From Balanoglossus misakiensis (lineage: Eukaryota > Hemichordata): DNA of 64,000 nt. The stretch is from assembly GCA_040954595.2 (NCBI GenBank), contig CM082581.2, positions 2,418,001-2,482,000 of the forward strand, written 5' to 3'. Below, piece after piece: positions 10,455 through 21,990 of the stretch (its first letter is position 1; each line of letters opens with the position of its first letter). The position numbers and the translations under genes are program-made. Under the pieces are notes generated by a model, which was not told the DNA's origin, did not search any database, and worked only from the letters and a program-made list of their open reading frames with translations.

Positions 10455-11272
10455 ATGGCAAACGCAACCCGAAATAAGAGCAAAAAAGTCGGTACGGACA
10501 ACCAAGACATCGCAGCGTACTTCAAAGATGGCGGCGGTACATCAGAACCGGGCGTGCGAGAAGGTGAGAGTGGCTTCTCTCGTGACTCGCTGAAAGCCTT
10601 AATGAAGGAATGTCTGCAGGACTTAGAGGAGAAAGTGGGCTCGATATCTGACCGGGTTTCAACGATTATAACTGAACAACGAAAGCTGTCTGAAAGAATG
10701 GAACTTGTTGAAACGAAATACACTGAACTTGAAAAGGCCATGCAGTATGCAGATGACGACATAGATATGCTGAAGGGAGAGAACGTGGAGTTGAAGGCAG
10801 ACTTTCAGAAACTTCAAACAAAATTAGAGGAGTTTACCAAAAGAAATGAACAAGTTGACAGTTCGGTGACAAGGCTTGAAAGATACTCCCGAAACTACAA
10901 TCTCCGTATTGGAGGCATACCCGAAAAAGAAGATGAAAATTGCGTTGAAACCATAAAGAGACTCGCTGCAGAAAAGTTCAAGATGGCGGACATTTTGATT
11001 GACAATGCCCACCGCAGTAAATCTGGCAAACCGAGGCATATCATCGTTAAACTCCCTCTTCGATTACAGCGGAGTGAACTACTGAGAAACTGGCGTACGG
11101 CTTTCAGAGGTACGGACATTTTTGTCAAACCAGACTTGTGCCCAGCGGACTATAAAGTCAAGGAAAGCCTCCGTACAACGAAAAAAAGAAAGTCAAGTTC
11201 GTAAATGGTCAACTCTACATCAACAACTCAAAATACACGCCTTCACCACAAGATTACCAGCAAAGACATTGA
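10455..11272 (+). pseudogene. LINE ORF1: coiled-coil RNA-binding protein, frameshifted near the C-terminus
   Basis: ORF1p of L1-type LINEs trimerises through a coiled coil, coats the LINE RNA and acts as a nucleic-acid chaperone. Here an ATG at 10455 opens 249 codons. Residues about 50-145 are a heptad-rich coiled coil. Residues 148-240 match the L1 RRM plus C-terminal domain (NLRIGGIPEKED, DNAHRSKSGKPRHIIVKL). The frame ends at 11204 in Ser codons after an A-rich run (11179-11190). Moving one frame there continues in typical C-terminal sequence (KFVNGQLYINN) to a TGA at 11270-11272, so a slip in the A-run probably broke the last 25-30 residues. Confidence 0.85.
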
Positions 11273-11711
11273 CTTGTTTATCATATCCTTTTGATGTCAG
11301 TGTGAGAGCAATGTCGCTACTGGTGATCAGTCCTCTTTTACTTGTCTGTATACATGGACACCTGCCATTAGAGAAATGCTTTTTGTTGACCTGTTATTCG
11401 ATGTTGTGATCATTCATGTCTTGTTTTTTCTCTCTCTCTCTTTTCTCATTTTACTGCATTAGTCAATTATGCTTTTGACTATGGTTATCGCTGTTGGGGA
11501 GATATTCTTTCCCCACACCTCCCTAAATTGCTTTACGCCATGTACCAGATCCTCCACCTTGCCTGTTGTTGTTTTTTTTGTTTTGTTTTCGGTCTATGCT
11601 GAGCTCGTTGTAGAGTTCATTTTTTTCGTTTTTTCTTTTCTATTTTGAAAATTTTGGGAGATTTAGAAAAAATTCAGTGCATCTTTGTACAGTTATTTTC
11701 TGTCAAATTTG
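11273..11711. other. LINE inter-ORF spacer
   Basis: T-rich and pyrimidine-rich spacer between ORF1 and ORF2. No conserved coding sequence is seen. ORF2 would need reinitiation, internal initiation or a separate message. Confidence 0.6.
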
Positions 11712-14700
11712 ATGTCAGAGAACTATAATGTAATTTCAGCAAATGTGCGTGGTATTGCTAACTATAAGAAACGAAAAGGTGTTTTTCAGTGGTTGCAAAA
11801 GAAAAATCCAAATATCATTTTCCTTCAAGAAACTAATAGTGTGCCTAAAGATGAACAGCTGTGGCCAAGTCTACTCCCTGGCCATTTTATTTTTTCACAC
11901 GGTACCTCCAATAGTAGAGGTGTACTTGTTATTTTTAGAAATGTACATTTCTCTATTTATAATGTAAGTACCGATAAAGATTGTCGGATTATTATTTCAG
12001 TAGATATTTTTGAAAAGCCGTATTTACTCATAAATTGTTATGGTGCAAATAATGAAACTGAGCATGTTTCATATCTTTCACAGATCACTGAAATGCTTTA
12101 TGCTATGGAAGTAGAACCAGATAGAGAGATTATTTGGGTAAGGGATCATAATATGACTATAAATCCTAACTTGGACAGGAAAGGTGGAAACCCAACCACG
12201 TGGAAAAAGTCAGCTACTATTTTGAGTGAGCTTTGTGCTAAATTTGATCTTTCGGATATTTGGAGAGTCCGTAATCCTTCCACGAGACGTTTTACCTGGA
12301 GCAAATTGCGTCCCGAGTTAATTCAGAGTCGTTTAGATTATTTCTTAGTGAGCAGCTCTCTGCAGCAAGCTGTCTCAGATACAGATATCATTTCTTGTAA
12401 TTATAGTGACCATTCTGCAATTACTCTTTCCATTGGTGATAGTCGAGCCAGGCTTGGGCATTCCTACTGGAAGTTCAATAATAGCTTTCTTCTAGATGAT
12501 CAGTTTATCAAACTTATTTATGGCAACTTTGAAAATTGGGTAGATGAGTACCACTCTCAAGAGCCAATTCAAGTTTGGGATTTTTTGAAGTACAAAATTA
12601 AGACAGCCTCTCTTTCTTATGGGAAACAAAAGGCAAAAGCTAGAAGAGATAATATTTCTGAGCTTGAGACCAAGCTTACCCATATGGAGGTAGCTCTAGC
12701 TTCTGATCCATCCAATGAGATTAGGGATGAGATTGAATGTATAAGAAAGGAATTGCAGATAGAATTAGATTACGTTGTTGAAGGTAGCATTATTCGTTCA
12801 AGAGCAAACTGGTATGAGCTGGGGGAAAAGAATACAAAGTATTTTCTTAGTTTGGAAAAGGCTAATTCTAAGAAGTCCCACAGTGTCCAAATTATAAATG
12901 ATGAAGGAAGGAGGATTACGGACTCTCAAGAGATTTTAGGAGAACTTAAGTCTTTTTATTCCAAGCTTTATCATAGTAAACAAAATCATTAAAATCTGAA
13001 CTCCATTACTGACTTTTTCAACATGGTAAACTTGCCCATGTTAACTGATACAGATAGTGCCTCTTGTGATGGCCTCATCACTTATGATGAAGCGTTCCAG
13101 GCCCTCTCTAGTATGCCATCAAACAAAACTCCAGGTAATGATTGCCTGTCTGTTGAATTTTATATGAAATTTTGGCCTCTTATAGGTTACTATGTTGTTT
13201 ATTCTTTAAACAAAGGTTATGAGATGGGTGTTTTGTCAAACAGTCAGAAGCAAGGTGTTATCACTCTCATTGAGAAAAAGGGTAAAGACAAACGTTTTGT
13301 TAAAAACTGGAGGCACATTACACTCTTAAATGTTGATTACAAGATTGGTGCGAAATGTATTTCTAGACATTTATACAAGATCTTGCATAATATTATTAAT
13401 GAGACCCAGTGTGCTTTTATAAAGGGTCGTCAAATAGGTGATTGTGTAAGAATCATAGATAGCATTTTGGAGTTTACAAAAATGGAAAACTTACCTGGTA
13501 TTCTTATGGCAGTAGCTTTTGAGAAGGCTTTTGACAGCCTAGAATGGCCATTTCTGTATTGAAGCTTTAAATTTTGGCCCTTCTCTTATGAATTGGATTC
13601 GCACTTTTTATTCACATCCAACCAGCTGTGTTCTTAATTGTGGCCTCTCAACAGGATATTTTGATTTACAGCGATGCGTTCGTCAAGGAGACCCTCTATC
13701 CCCAGCTCTTTTTATCATTGGGTTGGAAGTACTTTTGTTGCTTTTCAACAAAATGATAATATTCATGGCATTGGTATATTAAACAAAGAAATCAAAAATG
13801 CTGCATTTGCAGATGATCTGACATGTTTCTTGGCAGACGAAACATCTGCTGTGAATCTTATTTCTCTTTTAAACAATTTTCATTTAGCATCTGGTTTATG
13901 TATAAATCGTAACAAAACGGAAGCTATGTGGCTTGGCAAATGGAGGCACAGAGAGGATAAACCTTTTGGTATAAAATGGCCAGAGATGCCAATTAAAATT
14001 GTTGGCATTTTCTTTTCTTATAACCTTGCTGCTGCTTATAAAGAAAATATTAAAGGTCCCTTAGAATCTATGTCACGTTTGCTTTGCCACTGGCGGTCCA
14101 GAGGGCTTACCTTAATTGGTAAAATCCAGATTGTTAAAACATTGATAATTTCCAAGTTTCTGTACATTTTCAACCTTATAAATATCAAATTCTCAGATAT
14201 CAAAACAATTAACAGTGTCATCCACAAATTTATTTGGAATGGCCCTGATAGGGTCAGCAGAAATACGATAATCGGTGATATTAGAGAAGGGGGAATAGGC
14301 ATGATAGACATTTTTGCATTGTACAAAGCTTTTAAAATTTCATGGATTAAGCGCTACGTGTCTGAGACAAAGCTCCCATGGAAACTAATTTTGGATTTTT
14401 TTCTGCAACCAATTGGTGGCAGACTCATTTTCAGGTGTAACTACAGTGTAAAACCTCTTCCCATTCAACTACCAGACTTTGTCATTGAAATGTTGGAATT
14501 TTGGAGTGACATTAATCCTTGTAATTATTTTGGTTTTACGCAACAAATCATTTGGAACAACAAAGAAATTCTCATTAACAATTGTTCAATTTTTAATAAG
14601 TTTTTCTTCCAAAAAGGTATAGTGTACATTGTAGACATCTTTAATCAATACAATAATTTGAAAACGTGGTTTGATTTATCTGCTATGGGATGTACTCTTA

Positions 14701-15317
14701 ACCATCTTTTACAATGGCAAGGTATTTTACAGTCAATTCCATCAAATTGGAAGAAATGTAATGTGGAAGTAATTAGGCCAGAATTGCCTATCAGTGTAAT
14801 AATTTGTAACAAAGTTATGCCATTGAGGAAGTGTACGGTGAAAAATATTAGAAAACTTTTCACAGCAAGTTATGTAATTCCTCCAAAGAGTGTGCTGTAC
14901 TTTTCACAGTTTTTAACTGTGGACAAAAATGAGTGGTGTCACATTTTTGCACTACCATTCAAGGTCACAATAGAAACAAAATTGCAAGAGTTCCAGTGGA
15001 AGTTAAATCATAATGTTTTATATACAAACCGTATTTTGTTTCATATGAATCCTCCCAGAGTTAACAGTAGTCTTTGTACTTTTTGTCAAAAAGTCGACGA
15101 GACCATTCTTCATCTATTTGTAGAGTGTGAATGTGTACAAACTTTATGGAGAAGCGTTTTGCTCCTGTGGGGCTCTGCACTTGATGCACCTCCTAATCTT
15201 TCCGCTAAACAAATTCTCTTGGGAGATGCATCTCTTAATTTACTTTTAAATCGCGTAATACTTGTCACAAAGAATACTATTTATGATTGTAAGGACTCCC
15301 TTCCTTCAATATTGTGA
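11712..15317 (+). pseudogene. LINE ORF2: APE-type endonuclease and reverse transcriptase, broken in three places
   Basis: ORF2p nicks target DNA and reverse-transcribes the LINE RNA onto it. The first ATG is at 11712. Endonuclease motifs are visible: SANVRG, FLQET, RLDYFLVSSS and SDHSAI. The usual GDFN reads RDHN near 12145. A TAA at 12990-12992 interrupts the frame, which reopens in the same phase. Reverse transcriptase blocks follow: KNWRHITLLN, FIKGRQIGD, AVAFEKAFDS, VRQGDPLSPALF and the catalytic FADD near 13810. The segment of about 13560-13730 is displaced by +1, then restored, implying two small indels. A C-terminal C-x2-C-x8-H-x4-C module (CTFCQKV...HLFVEC) lies near 15075-15130. These breaks make it inactive as it stands. 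Confidence 0.9.
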
Positions 15318-15603
15318 AAATAAATGTACGAATTATGAAGAAAGTGGAAATGTATATTGCCAAAAGAAATAAATGTATAGAGAATGCTTTACTGAAATGG
15401 GAAAATTTTGATGTTTAATGATATCTGTAACTTGAGAATCTCCTTTGAAATTGCATATACAACAATTTAATATATACCACAATTTAATATGTAATATTTG
15501 TTACTGAATCTGTATCTGTACCTTTAAATGTATCAGCATCTGTTTTTTGAGCGCTGTAAAATTCTTTATCTCCCAAATTAAATTAAATAAATTAAAAAAA
15601 AAA

Positions 15604-15615
15604 ATGTCTGTTATG
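15604..15615. repeat. LINE target-site duplication, right copy
   Basis: ATGTCTGTTATG directly after the LINE poly-A. It overlaps the first seven bases of the Gypsy 5' LTR (TGTTATG from 15609). Confidence 0.8.
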
Positions 15616-15839
15616 ATATACCTATAATCTCACTATAGCATACCACATGCAATGCTTTGATAGAGCGCCCTCTAGCAGAGTTCATATGACATTGTAAGGT
15701 CATGATTTTTCCCGCGTTCATGGCTGCCATCTTGTACTAGCAGAACGTGCAGTTGTTGTGTTCGTGTTCCAGTTGAAGTTTCTCATGAAACGAGTTACAC
15801 AAAACATTACCTGATCTCACCGAGTCAGTAAACATAACA
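15609..15839 (+). repeat. Gypsy 5' LTR
   Basis: 231 bp, TG...CA ends, highly similar to 21190-21419 with scattered substitutions and small indels. It contains GCTGCCATCTTG (about 15722-15733), whose complement resembles a YY1 site; a regulatory role is only inferred. Confidence 0.92.
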
Positions 15840-15856
15840 TGGTGACCCAGTGACGG
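15840..15856 (+). promoter_or_regulatory. Primer-binding site of the Gypsy element
   Basis: TGGTGACCCAGTGACGG starts immediately after the 5' LTR. TGG complements the CCA end of a tRNA. The tRNA species was not assigned. Confidence 0.6.
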
Positions 15857-15987
15857 TTGACATCAGAAGATGAGTGATACCCAATCCGAAGCAATTGGCG
15901 TAAGTTGACTTTTGATGTGAACACAGCCTAGCCTAATGTATAGCATATACCTAGCAACACACAGCGAGCACATTTCCCGAAACGACC

Positions 15988-17938
15988 ATGGCAAACAAAA
16001 TACCGGTTATGAACTGGGAGTCGGACAATTTAACTGAATCCTTCGACCTATTTAATCATTGCCGCTACGCCAATACTTGAGTTCCAGAAAGAGCTGTTAA
16101 CAAAACCTAAAAAATACACGCTCAATGAAGCCATAGCCCTCAGTAGAACTTATGAAGCCGCCGATGCGCATGTGTCTGCACTGAAGACTGTGGGGCAAGC
16201 AACGCCGCCTGAACCAGGAGAAGTTGTACACTCCGCCAGGGCGAAGGTGCATAACCACAAACAAAGCAAGCTGAAGCAAAACACAGGTGGGGAATGCAGA
16301 AACTGTGGCCTGGACCACCCGCCAAGAAAATGTCCAGCTTTCGGACAGGACTGCAGGAAATGTGGCAATCGCAACCACTGGGCAAAGAAATGCCGCTCTA
16401 CCACCAATAAAAACACTCAACCAGCTGATCAGCATGATAAGAAAACGCATGACTATACCACATACCGAACACTGTTTGGCCCAAACCACAAGCCAGACAC
16501 AACTGATATGCGTCTTAGCGGATATGGAGGCAAACGTTTCCCAAACCATGGGAAAGTAACTGTCCCGGTCATCGAGCATCAAAACGCCCGTCTACTTAAC
16601 GTCGTGTCCTTCATCTCAGAACAGGGGAACAACCTACTCGGCCTCAGCTTATGCGCCAAGCTAGGACTTGTGAAATTTCCCTGTGATAGACACAGCTGCT
16701 TTGAGAAATTTGATGTGAAAGAAATCGCATCGTACACCAGCAAGGAACATTTCATCAATGACAACGCTGATGTGTTCGAAGGTGTTGGCAAAATCCAAAA
16801 TGAACACAAAATCCAGCTGTCTGATGGAGCAGTGCCCACAGTTAACGCAACAAGGAGAACACCCGACGCACTGAAAACCCCTCTCAGACAAGAACTTGAC
16901 CGTCTGATTGAAATCGGCGTCATCAGGGAAGTACAGGAACCGACTGAATGGGTCAACAACATTGTACTTGTCACAAAGGCTGACGGATCCCTACGCATAT
17001 GTCTGGACCCACGCGAACTTAACAAGTTCATCAAACATCCACACTACTACGCGAAAACTCTTGATGACATTCTTCCAGAGCTGAAGAACGCAAAGTACTT
17101 CTCAACACTTGATCTCAGAAGCGGATATTGGAATATCCCACTTGATGAGGAATCGCAACTCCTCACCACATTCAGCACTATATACGGCAGATATTGCTTC
17201 ACACGCCTACCGTTTGGACTCATCTCAGCCCAAGAAGTATTCAAGATTGAGCTGGATCGGATTTTCCAGAAGGTCAGCAATGAATACTGCATAAAGGATG
17301 ACATCCTCATTGCTGCCGAATCCAGACAACAGCATGACATAGCCATACAAAATGTCATGAAAGCCTGCAGACAGAACAATGTCAAGCTCAACGGCGAGAA
17401 ATGTCAGTTTAACAAAGACAGAGTTAAGCTGTTCGGACACATCCTGAGCAAAGATGGAGTATCGCCCGACCCATCTAAAGTGGCTGCAATCCAGAAACTG
17501 AAAGCGCCAACAAACAAACAAGAGCTACAGTCACTCCTCAGTCTCGTAAACTACCTGTCAAAGTTCGTGAAGCTGAGTCCACTGACTGAACCACTCAGAA
17601 AACTACTACAGAAAGACGTCCTGTTTATTTGGTCTGAAAGCCACGACCAAGCACTACACAGGATAAATGCTATCACCAAAGCGCCAGTACTTACCTACTT
17701 CGACGCCAGCAAAGAAATCGTGATCCAGTGTGATGCATCATGCAAAGGTCTAGGTGCTGTGTTACTGCAGAATGGCAAACCAATCCATTTCGCATCGAAA
17801 GCCCTCACCCCCACTGAGTCTAACTACAGCAACATAGAACGCGAGATGTTAGCTGTTGTGTGGGCAACGATACACTTCAAGCACTACGTGTTTAGTAGAC
17901 GTTATACCATTCACACCGACCACAAGCCACTATACTAG
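15988..17938 (+). pseudogene. Gypsy gag-pol, first part: gag knuckles, protease remnant, RT, RNase H
   Basis: An ATG at 15988 opens a short gag N-terminus that stops at 16080. Most of the capsid region is missing. The frame then runs open to 17938. Two CCHC-like knuckles lie at about 16290-16395 (CRNCGLDHPPRKC, CRKCGNRNHWAKKC). The protease is only a C-terminal fragment (LLGLSLCAKLGL) with no D-S/T-G site visible. RT blocks include RICLDPRELNK, STLDLRSGYW, TRLPFGL and the active-site segment CIKDDILI, where the second residue of the usual YxDD-type box is unusual. RNase H includes QCDASCKGLGAVL and TDHKPL. A small indel after TDHKPLY creates the stop at 17936-17938 and shifts the frame. Confidence 0.88.
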
Positions 17939-17940
17939 AA

Positions 17941-19056
17941 GCGATAGCAAAGAAGCAAATTTGCAAGATGCCAGTTAGGCTGCATAGACTGATTCTACAC
18001 ATACAGGGATACAAGTACGCTATCCATTACGTCCCAGGTCAGGACGTACCACTCGCCGACTGTTTTTCCAGATGCGTAGACACGAAGCAGACCACATATC
18101 AGTTTCCTGATGTTGATGTTCATGTGCACGAAATTTCCACTATGAAGCCCTTTGTCATAGATCGGATCCGCCAACTGACTGACGCTGACTCAGTTCTTCA
18201 GTCATTGTCTGTGTACATAACAAACGGATGGCCGAAAGAGAAGAACCAGTGCAACGAAACAGCCCATGCATACTGACAGCATCGCTCTAAGGGTGTTGTG
18301 CTGAAAGGTCACAGAATCGTCATACCGTCCAGTATGAGTCAACACATCCTACAAGTACTTCACCAACAGCACCAAGGTGTCGAGAAAACCAGACTTCGAG
18401 CCCAACAATCAGTGTACTGGCCCGGTCTGAACGCAGACATCGAAAACATGGTACGCGACTGTAACCAATGTCAGTCATATCAGCGAAGCCAAACCAAGCT
18501 TCCAGTACAACCAATCCACAGCATTGAAGCCATGCAGACGATTGGCAGCGACTTATTCGAGTTTGAGTCATCTCAGTACCTGCTTAGCGTTGACTACTAC
18601 ACAGGTTTCGTCTGGGCAAACAAGCTACCCAACACACGAAGCTCAACAGTCATCGGCAAGCTAGACGAAATTTTCTCCAATTTCGGCTACCCCGAGAAAT
18701 TGATTTCCGACAACGGCTCACAACTCATAAGTGAGGAATGATACCACGAGTACTGCAGATCCCATGAAATACGGTATTCCACCAGTGCACCCTATCACCA
18801 ACAAGCAAATGGGCGTGCAGAAAGAGGCACGGTGAAAGCCATGCTTAAAAGTCGCTCAAGAAAGGAGAGGAAAACCTAAGAGAAATCCTCACAACGCTAC
18901 GTGATACACCCATCACAGCAGACGTTCCGTCTCCATTCGCGTTGATGTTCCCCGGCAGAAAGGTGGAGACAAATCTTCCATTCATACAGTACTGGTACGG
19001 TCATCAACCAGCCTCAGATGTCTACAGAGACAGAATCGAGCAGCGAGCAAACTCAA
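17941..19056 (+). pseudogene. Gypsy pol, second part: RNase H tail and integrase, with stops
   Basis: Continues pol after a frameshift near 17935. The RNase H tail includes GQDVPLADCFSR. A TGA at 18274-18276 interrupts the sequence before the integrase zinc domain (LHQQHQG...CNQC, about 18355-18475), where the family usually has Trp. The integrase core keeps its three acidic positions: IGSDLF near 18545, ISDNGSQL near 18705 and ANGRAERG near 18815. A second TGA (18739-18741) sits within the core. A frameshift near 18850-18880 follows. The C-terminal part is split by the MITE at 19064 and resumes at 20563. Confidence 0.85.
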
Positions 19057-19063
19057 ATGGAGG
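19057..19063. repeat. MITE target-site duplication, left copy
   Basis: ATGGAGG, repeated at 20563-20569. Removing the element together with one copy keeps the Gypsy integrase frame open, which supports this boundary. Confidence 0.75.
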
Positions 19064-20562
19064 CAGGTATGTAAGAGGTCAAAACTCGGTAGTCTGCACC
19101 AGGTTCTGGGCCAGGCGCATTTCATAAAAGGGAACTCTGCGCCATGTGTTTGCACCATGCATTCTGCGCCACCCTTTGCGCCAAGCGATCTGCGTACGTA
19201 CGTGCATGTGTAGGATGGACGGCAACAACGCGGCGTCCCAGTGGAGCCTGGGTCTCGTTCGCGTTCGCCTCGCAGTCCTAGGGGACCATTGATGGACGAT
19301 CGATAAAAATAAAGCATGTAATAACGTTTTCAAACCCCGTGGTTTTGCCATGTTGAATGTATCATTTTTCTTGCGTCGTATTTCTCAATGCAAAATAATT
19401 GTTAACTTGTTATTTGGAAAGAGAACGTAGACAATTTTATTCAGAATGCGGATGTGCCCATCGTAATTGAAGCTGCCAGCCCCTTAGAATGATACTACTG
19501 CCTACACGTTGATCACCTGATCGCATCGCCCAGTCTCACTTGGCTATGGGCTACTGCTGTGATCTCAGGACGTCCTGTTCAAATTTCTGGCCGTGAAATT
19601 GTTTTTCTCGGTGCATTTTCGCAAATCGTACTGTTTTATAGGTAGGCATGTACGATAAAGGGGTTATTACACGAATTTTGGTCGATAACGCGACGCATTC
19701 TCGTGATGACATCACGTAAAGTGATCATTGCCACTTCGAACACCGACCCCTCAAATTCAACCGATCACTTCATTGAAAAGGTTGACATCATGTCTTTCAT
19801 CAAAAATTACCGCAACGATGTGCTAATTTTGGTTTTCCTGTCTTCCGAACAATAGTCAAGACGACGGTTTGTCAACACTTCGTTAGCAATTTACTGATAA
19901 GCCATCCCTTGGCGAGGTGTGAATCTCTGTTGTAAACAATACAACCTACAGTGAGGCCACGTAGTGTCGACTAGGGCGGCGATTTATTAATCTTATCGGT
20001 GAATATTAATTATGACAGTAAAACATGAGTGACAACACTGAAAACGTCGACCCAGATGGCGACTCGCTATCTCACCGAAATCCAGAAATTGAAATCGATG
20101 ACCGAACGCCATTGTGCAGAAGCGATGTTCCCTAAAACAATCATCTCTCAACGGTTTTCTGAAGAAATAATAGACTGAACGTTGTTTACGAAGTTATCAG
20201 TAGTTTCCAGGAAACCAACTGTTCCTGTTAACCCATTCAGCCCGCGAACGAACTTGAATTTACTTTTTTTTTCTCAACAATTTTCAGAAATCACACGCTG
20301 TACAAAAGTTATTTTTAATTACCTTTCATTTGAAATAAACATGTAATGTACAAACGTGTATATTGTGCGTGTACTGGGACGCTGCGTTGTTACCGTCCAT
20401 CCTACACATGCACGTACGTGAATAGGGTGGCGCAGATCGCTTGGCGCAAAGGGTGGCGCAGAATGCATGGTGCAAACACATGGCGCAGAGTTCCCTTTTA
20501 TGAAAATGCGCCTGGCGCAGAACCTGGTGCAGACTACCGAGTTTTGACCTCTTACATACCTC
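19064..20562. mobile_element. 1.5 kb MITE-like DNA transposon with ~180-bp inverted repeats, nested in Gypsy pol
   Basis: The ends begin C/G-AGGTATGTAAGAGGTC and are inverted over about 180 bp (about 19064-19245 against 20371-20562), with moderate divergence. The right arm contains several TGGCGCAGA/TGGTGCA words. The 7-bp direct repeat ATGGAGG flanks it; extending to 8 bp introduces one mismatch, which would suit a hAT-type 8-bp duplication. The interior has no protein and is AT-rich, so the element is non-autonomous. Superfamily unassigned. Confidence 0.8.
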
Positions 20563-20927
20563 ATGGAGGACATGCTGAAAAAATGCCACTCCATATTGGC
20601 TCCCCATGCAGATTTCAGAAGACACCAAAGTCAACCTGGCAACCAGCTACGGTGATTGACAAGTCATCTGATCGCAGATACACCTTCCGGACCCCGGAGG
20701 GAGTTCAATATCAGCGTGATTTAGTTCATGTAAAGCCCACGCACCAACCGCACCACAATGCAGCATCCAGCCGCACTGCAACTGATGAAACAGGTGATCG
20801 CCAGCCAGATGTCAGATGCGCACTCAAGGCAGACACCGCTCAAGAAACACTTGCTCCTTGTTCTGTGGATCGCCCAAAGCGGAACAGTAAACTACCGAGC
20901 AAATTCGATGATTTTGTACTCTCGTGA
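20563..20927 (+). pseudogene. Gypsy pol, C-terminal integrase segment
   Basis: Resumes integrase after the MITE, in the frame beginning GGHAEKM. It contains the typical chromodomain-free tail: GSPCRFQKT, STWQPATVI, YTFRTPEGVQYQRD, HVKP, then a Lys/Arg-rich end and a TGA near 20927. About 250 bp of untranslated sequence follow before the polypurine tract. Confidence 0.85.
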
Positions 20928-21178
20928 ATCACCAGAGACCATTAGTTGTTGATGTTGCATTCTTGTTAAAACATTTCACAAAGCTGAAAATCTTGCAGTA
21001 CATTTCACAGTGTTGGTGTTATTCCCAGTGTCAAAACTTTAGCGTTATTTGAACATTACAATGAACACTGTTTGCATGAATTCATAGACTGATAGGAACT
21101 CTCAGTTGATAGAACATTATGGACTCTGTGTCTGAACATTTATCGCAATACACTTTTCACAAGTTTGCTATCCAGCTT

Positions 21179-21189
21179 AAGGAGGGGGA
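21179..21189 (+). promoter_or_regulatory. Polypurine tract of the Gypsy element
   Basis: AAGGAGGGGGA immediately upstream of the 3' LTR; the plus-strand priming site in LTR retrotransposons. Confidence 0.8.
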
Positions 21190-21419
21190 TGTTATGATAT
21201 GCCTATAACCCACTATAGCATACCACATGCAATGCTTGATAGAGCGCCCTCTAGCAGAGTTTATATGACATTGTAAGGTCATGTTTTTTCCCTGCGTTCA
21301 TGGCTGCCATCTTGTACTAGCAGAACGTACAGTTGTTGTGTTCGTGTTCCAGTTGAAGTTTCTCATTAAAAGAGTTACACAAAACGTTACCTGATCTCAC
21401 CGAGTCAGTAAACATAACA
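21190..21419 (+). repeat. Gypsy 3' LTR
   Basis: Matches the 5' LTR (15609-15839). About a dozen differences between the two LTRs indicate an old insertion. Confidence 0.92.
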
Positions 21420-21424
21420 GTGTC

Positions 21425-21990
21425 CAAATGAAAAGATACATCTGCGTCTAAGTCAAATTGCAAAAAGGTGTCAAAAGTGACAATTCTTATCATGTATGTC
21501 ATCGAACTCAAACGATACAATCTTCCTTTCATGTGACCTGCCTGGTTAAAGTTTACTGACAACATTTCTCCATGTTTTACCCACCCCAGACACAGTGTGA
21601 CAAATCCAATATTTGATACAGTGAATGAACCTTGAAGTTTCCCAATCGGTACTACCCCAAAACCTCACAGCAAGCTAAATGTGGAATTTGGATGGGGTGG
21701 GGAGTTGAAGCTAACCTAACATATAGTCGTTTAGATTGAACATTATGCGTGCGAGTTACGTATTAATATTTTCTGCATGTCTGCCGCGTACAGTGTGTCG
21801 GTGCGTGAAAATGATCACAGGTACCATTCCGAAGAATTCCACTGAATCATGATGACGATGTGCATGGAAAAATCCTGATTATGAACTATCTGAGAAACAA
21901 TAGCATGTTATTCATAAAATATACACATTATCCAATGAACGAACCATCATGATGAGTATACCCCGACACTTATTTAAGCTTTTATTATTA
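21425..21990. other. Non-coding flank, nothing recognised
   Basis: Right flank of the Gypsy element. Short non-conserved frames only. Confidence 0.5.

Larger units (their letters stand above)
10293..15603 (+). mobile_element. L1-like non-LTR retrotransposon (LINE), full length but decayed
   Basis: A 5.3 kb element with a 5' leader from 10293, ORF1 (coiled coil plus RNA-binding domain), a pyrimidine-rich spacer, ORF2 (endonuclease plus reverse transcriptase plus CCHC) and an A-rich tail ending in poly-A at about 15592-15603. It is flanked by a 12-bp perfect target-site duplication. The two-ORF structure and ORF1 type place it in the L1 group. ORF1 has one frameshift; ORF2 has one stop and two frameshifts. 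Confidence 0.9.
15609..21419 (+). mobile_element. Gypsy-type LTR retrotransposon, degenerate, carrying a nested MITE
   Basis: Two 231/230-bp LTRs (TGTTATG...CATAACA) bound the element. A primer-binding site starts TGG right after the 5' LTR, and a polypurine tract AAGGAGGGGGA (21179-21189) precedes the 3' LTR. Flanks ATGTC (15604-15608) and GTGTC (21420-21424) fit a 5-bp duplication with one change. Internal domain order is gag knuckles, protease remnant, RT, RNase H, integrase, which is the Ty3/Gypsy order. There is no env-like frame after integrase. Gag and protease are internally deleted, there are two stops in or near integrase, and a 1.5 kb MITE sits within pol, so the copy is dead. Confidence 0.92.

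Noticed and set aside
16097-16582. Minus-strand 161-codon frame
   Set aside because: Antisense shadow of the Gypsy gag zinc-knuckle region.
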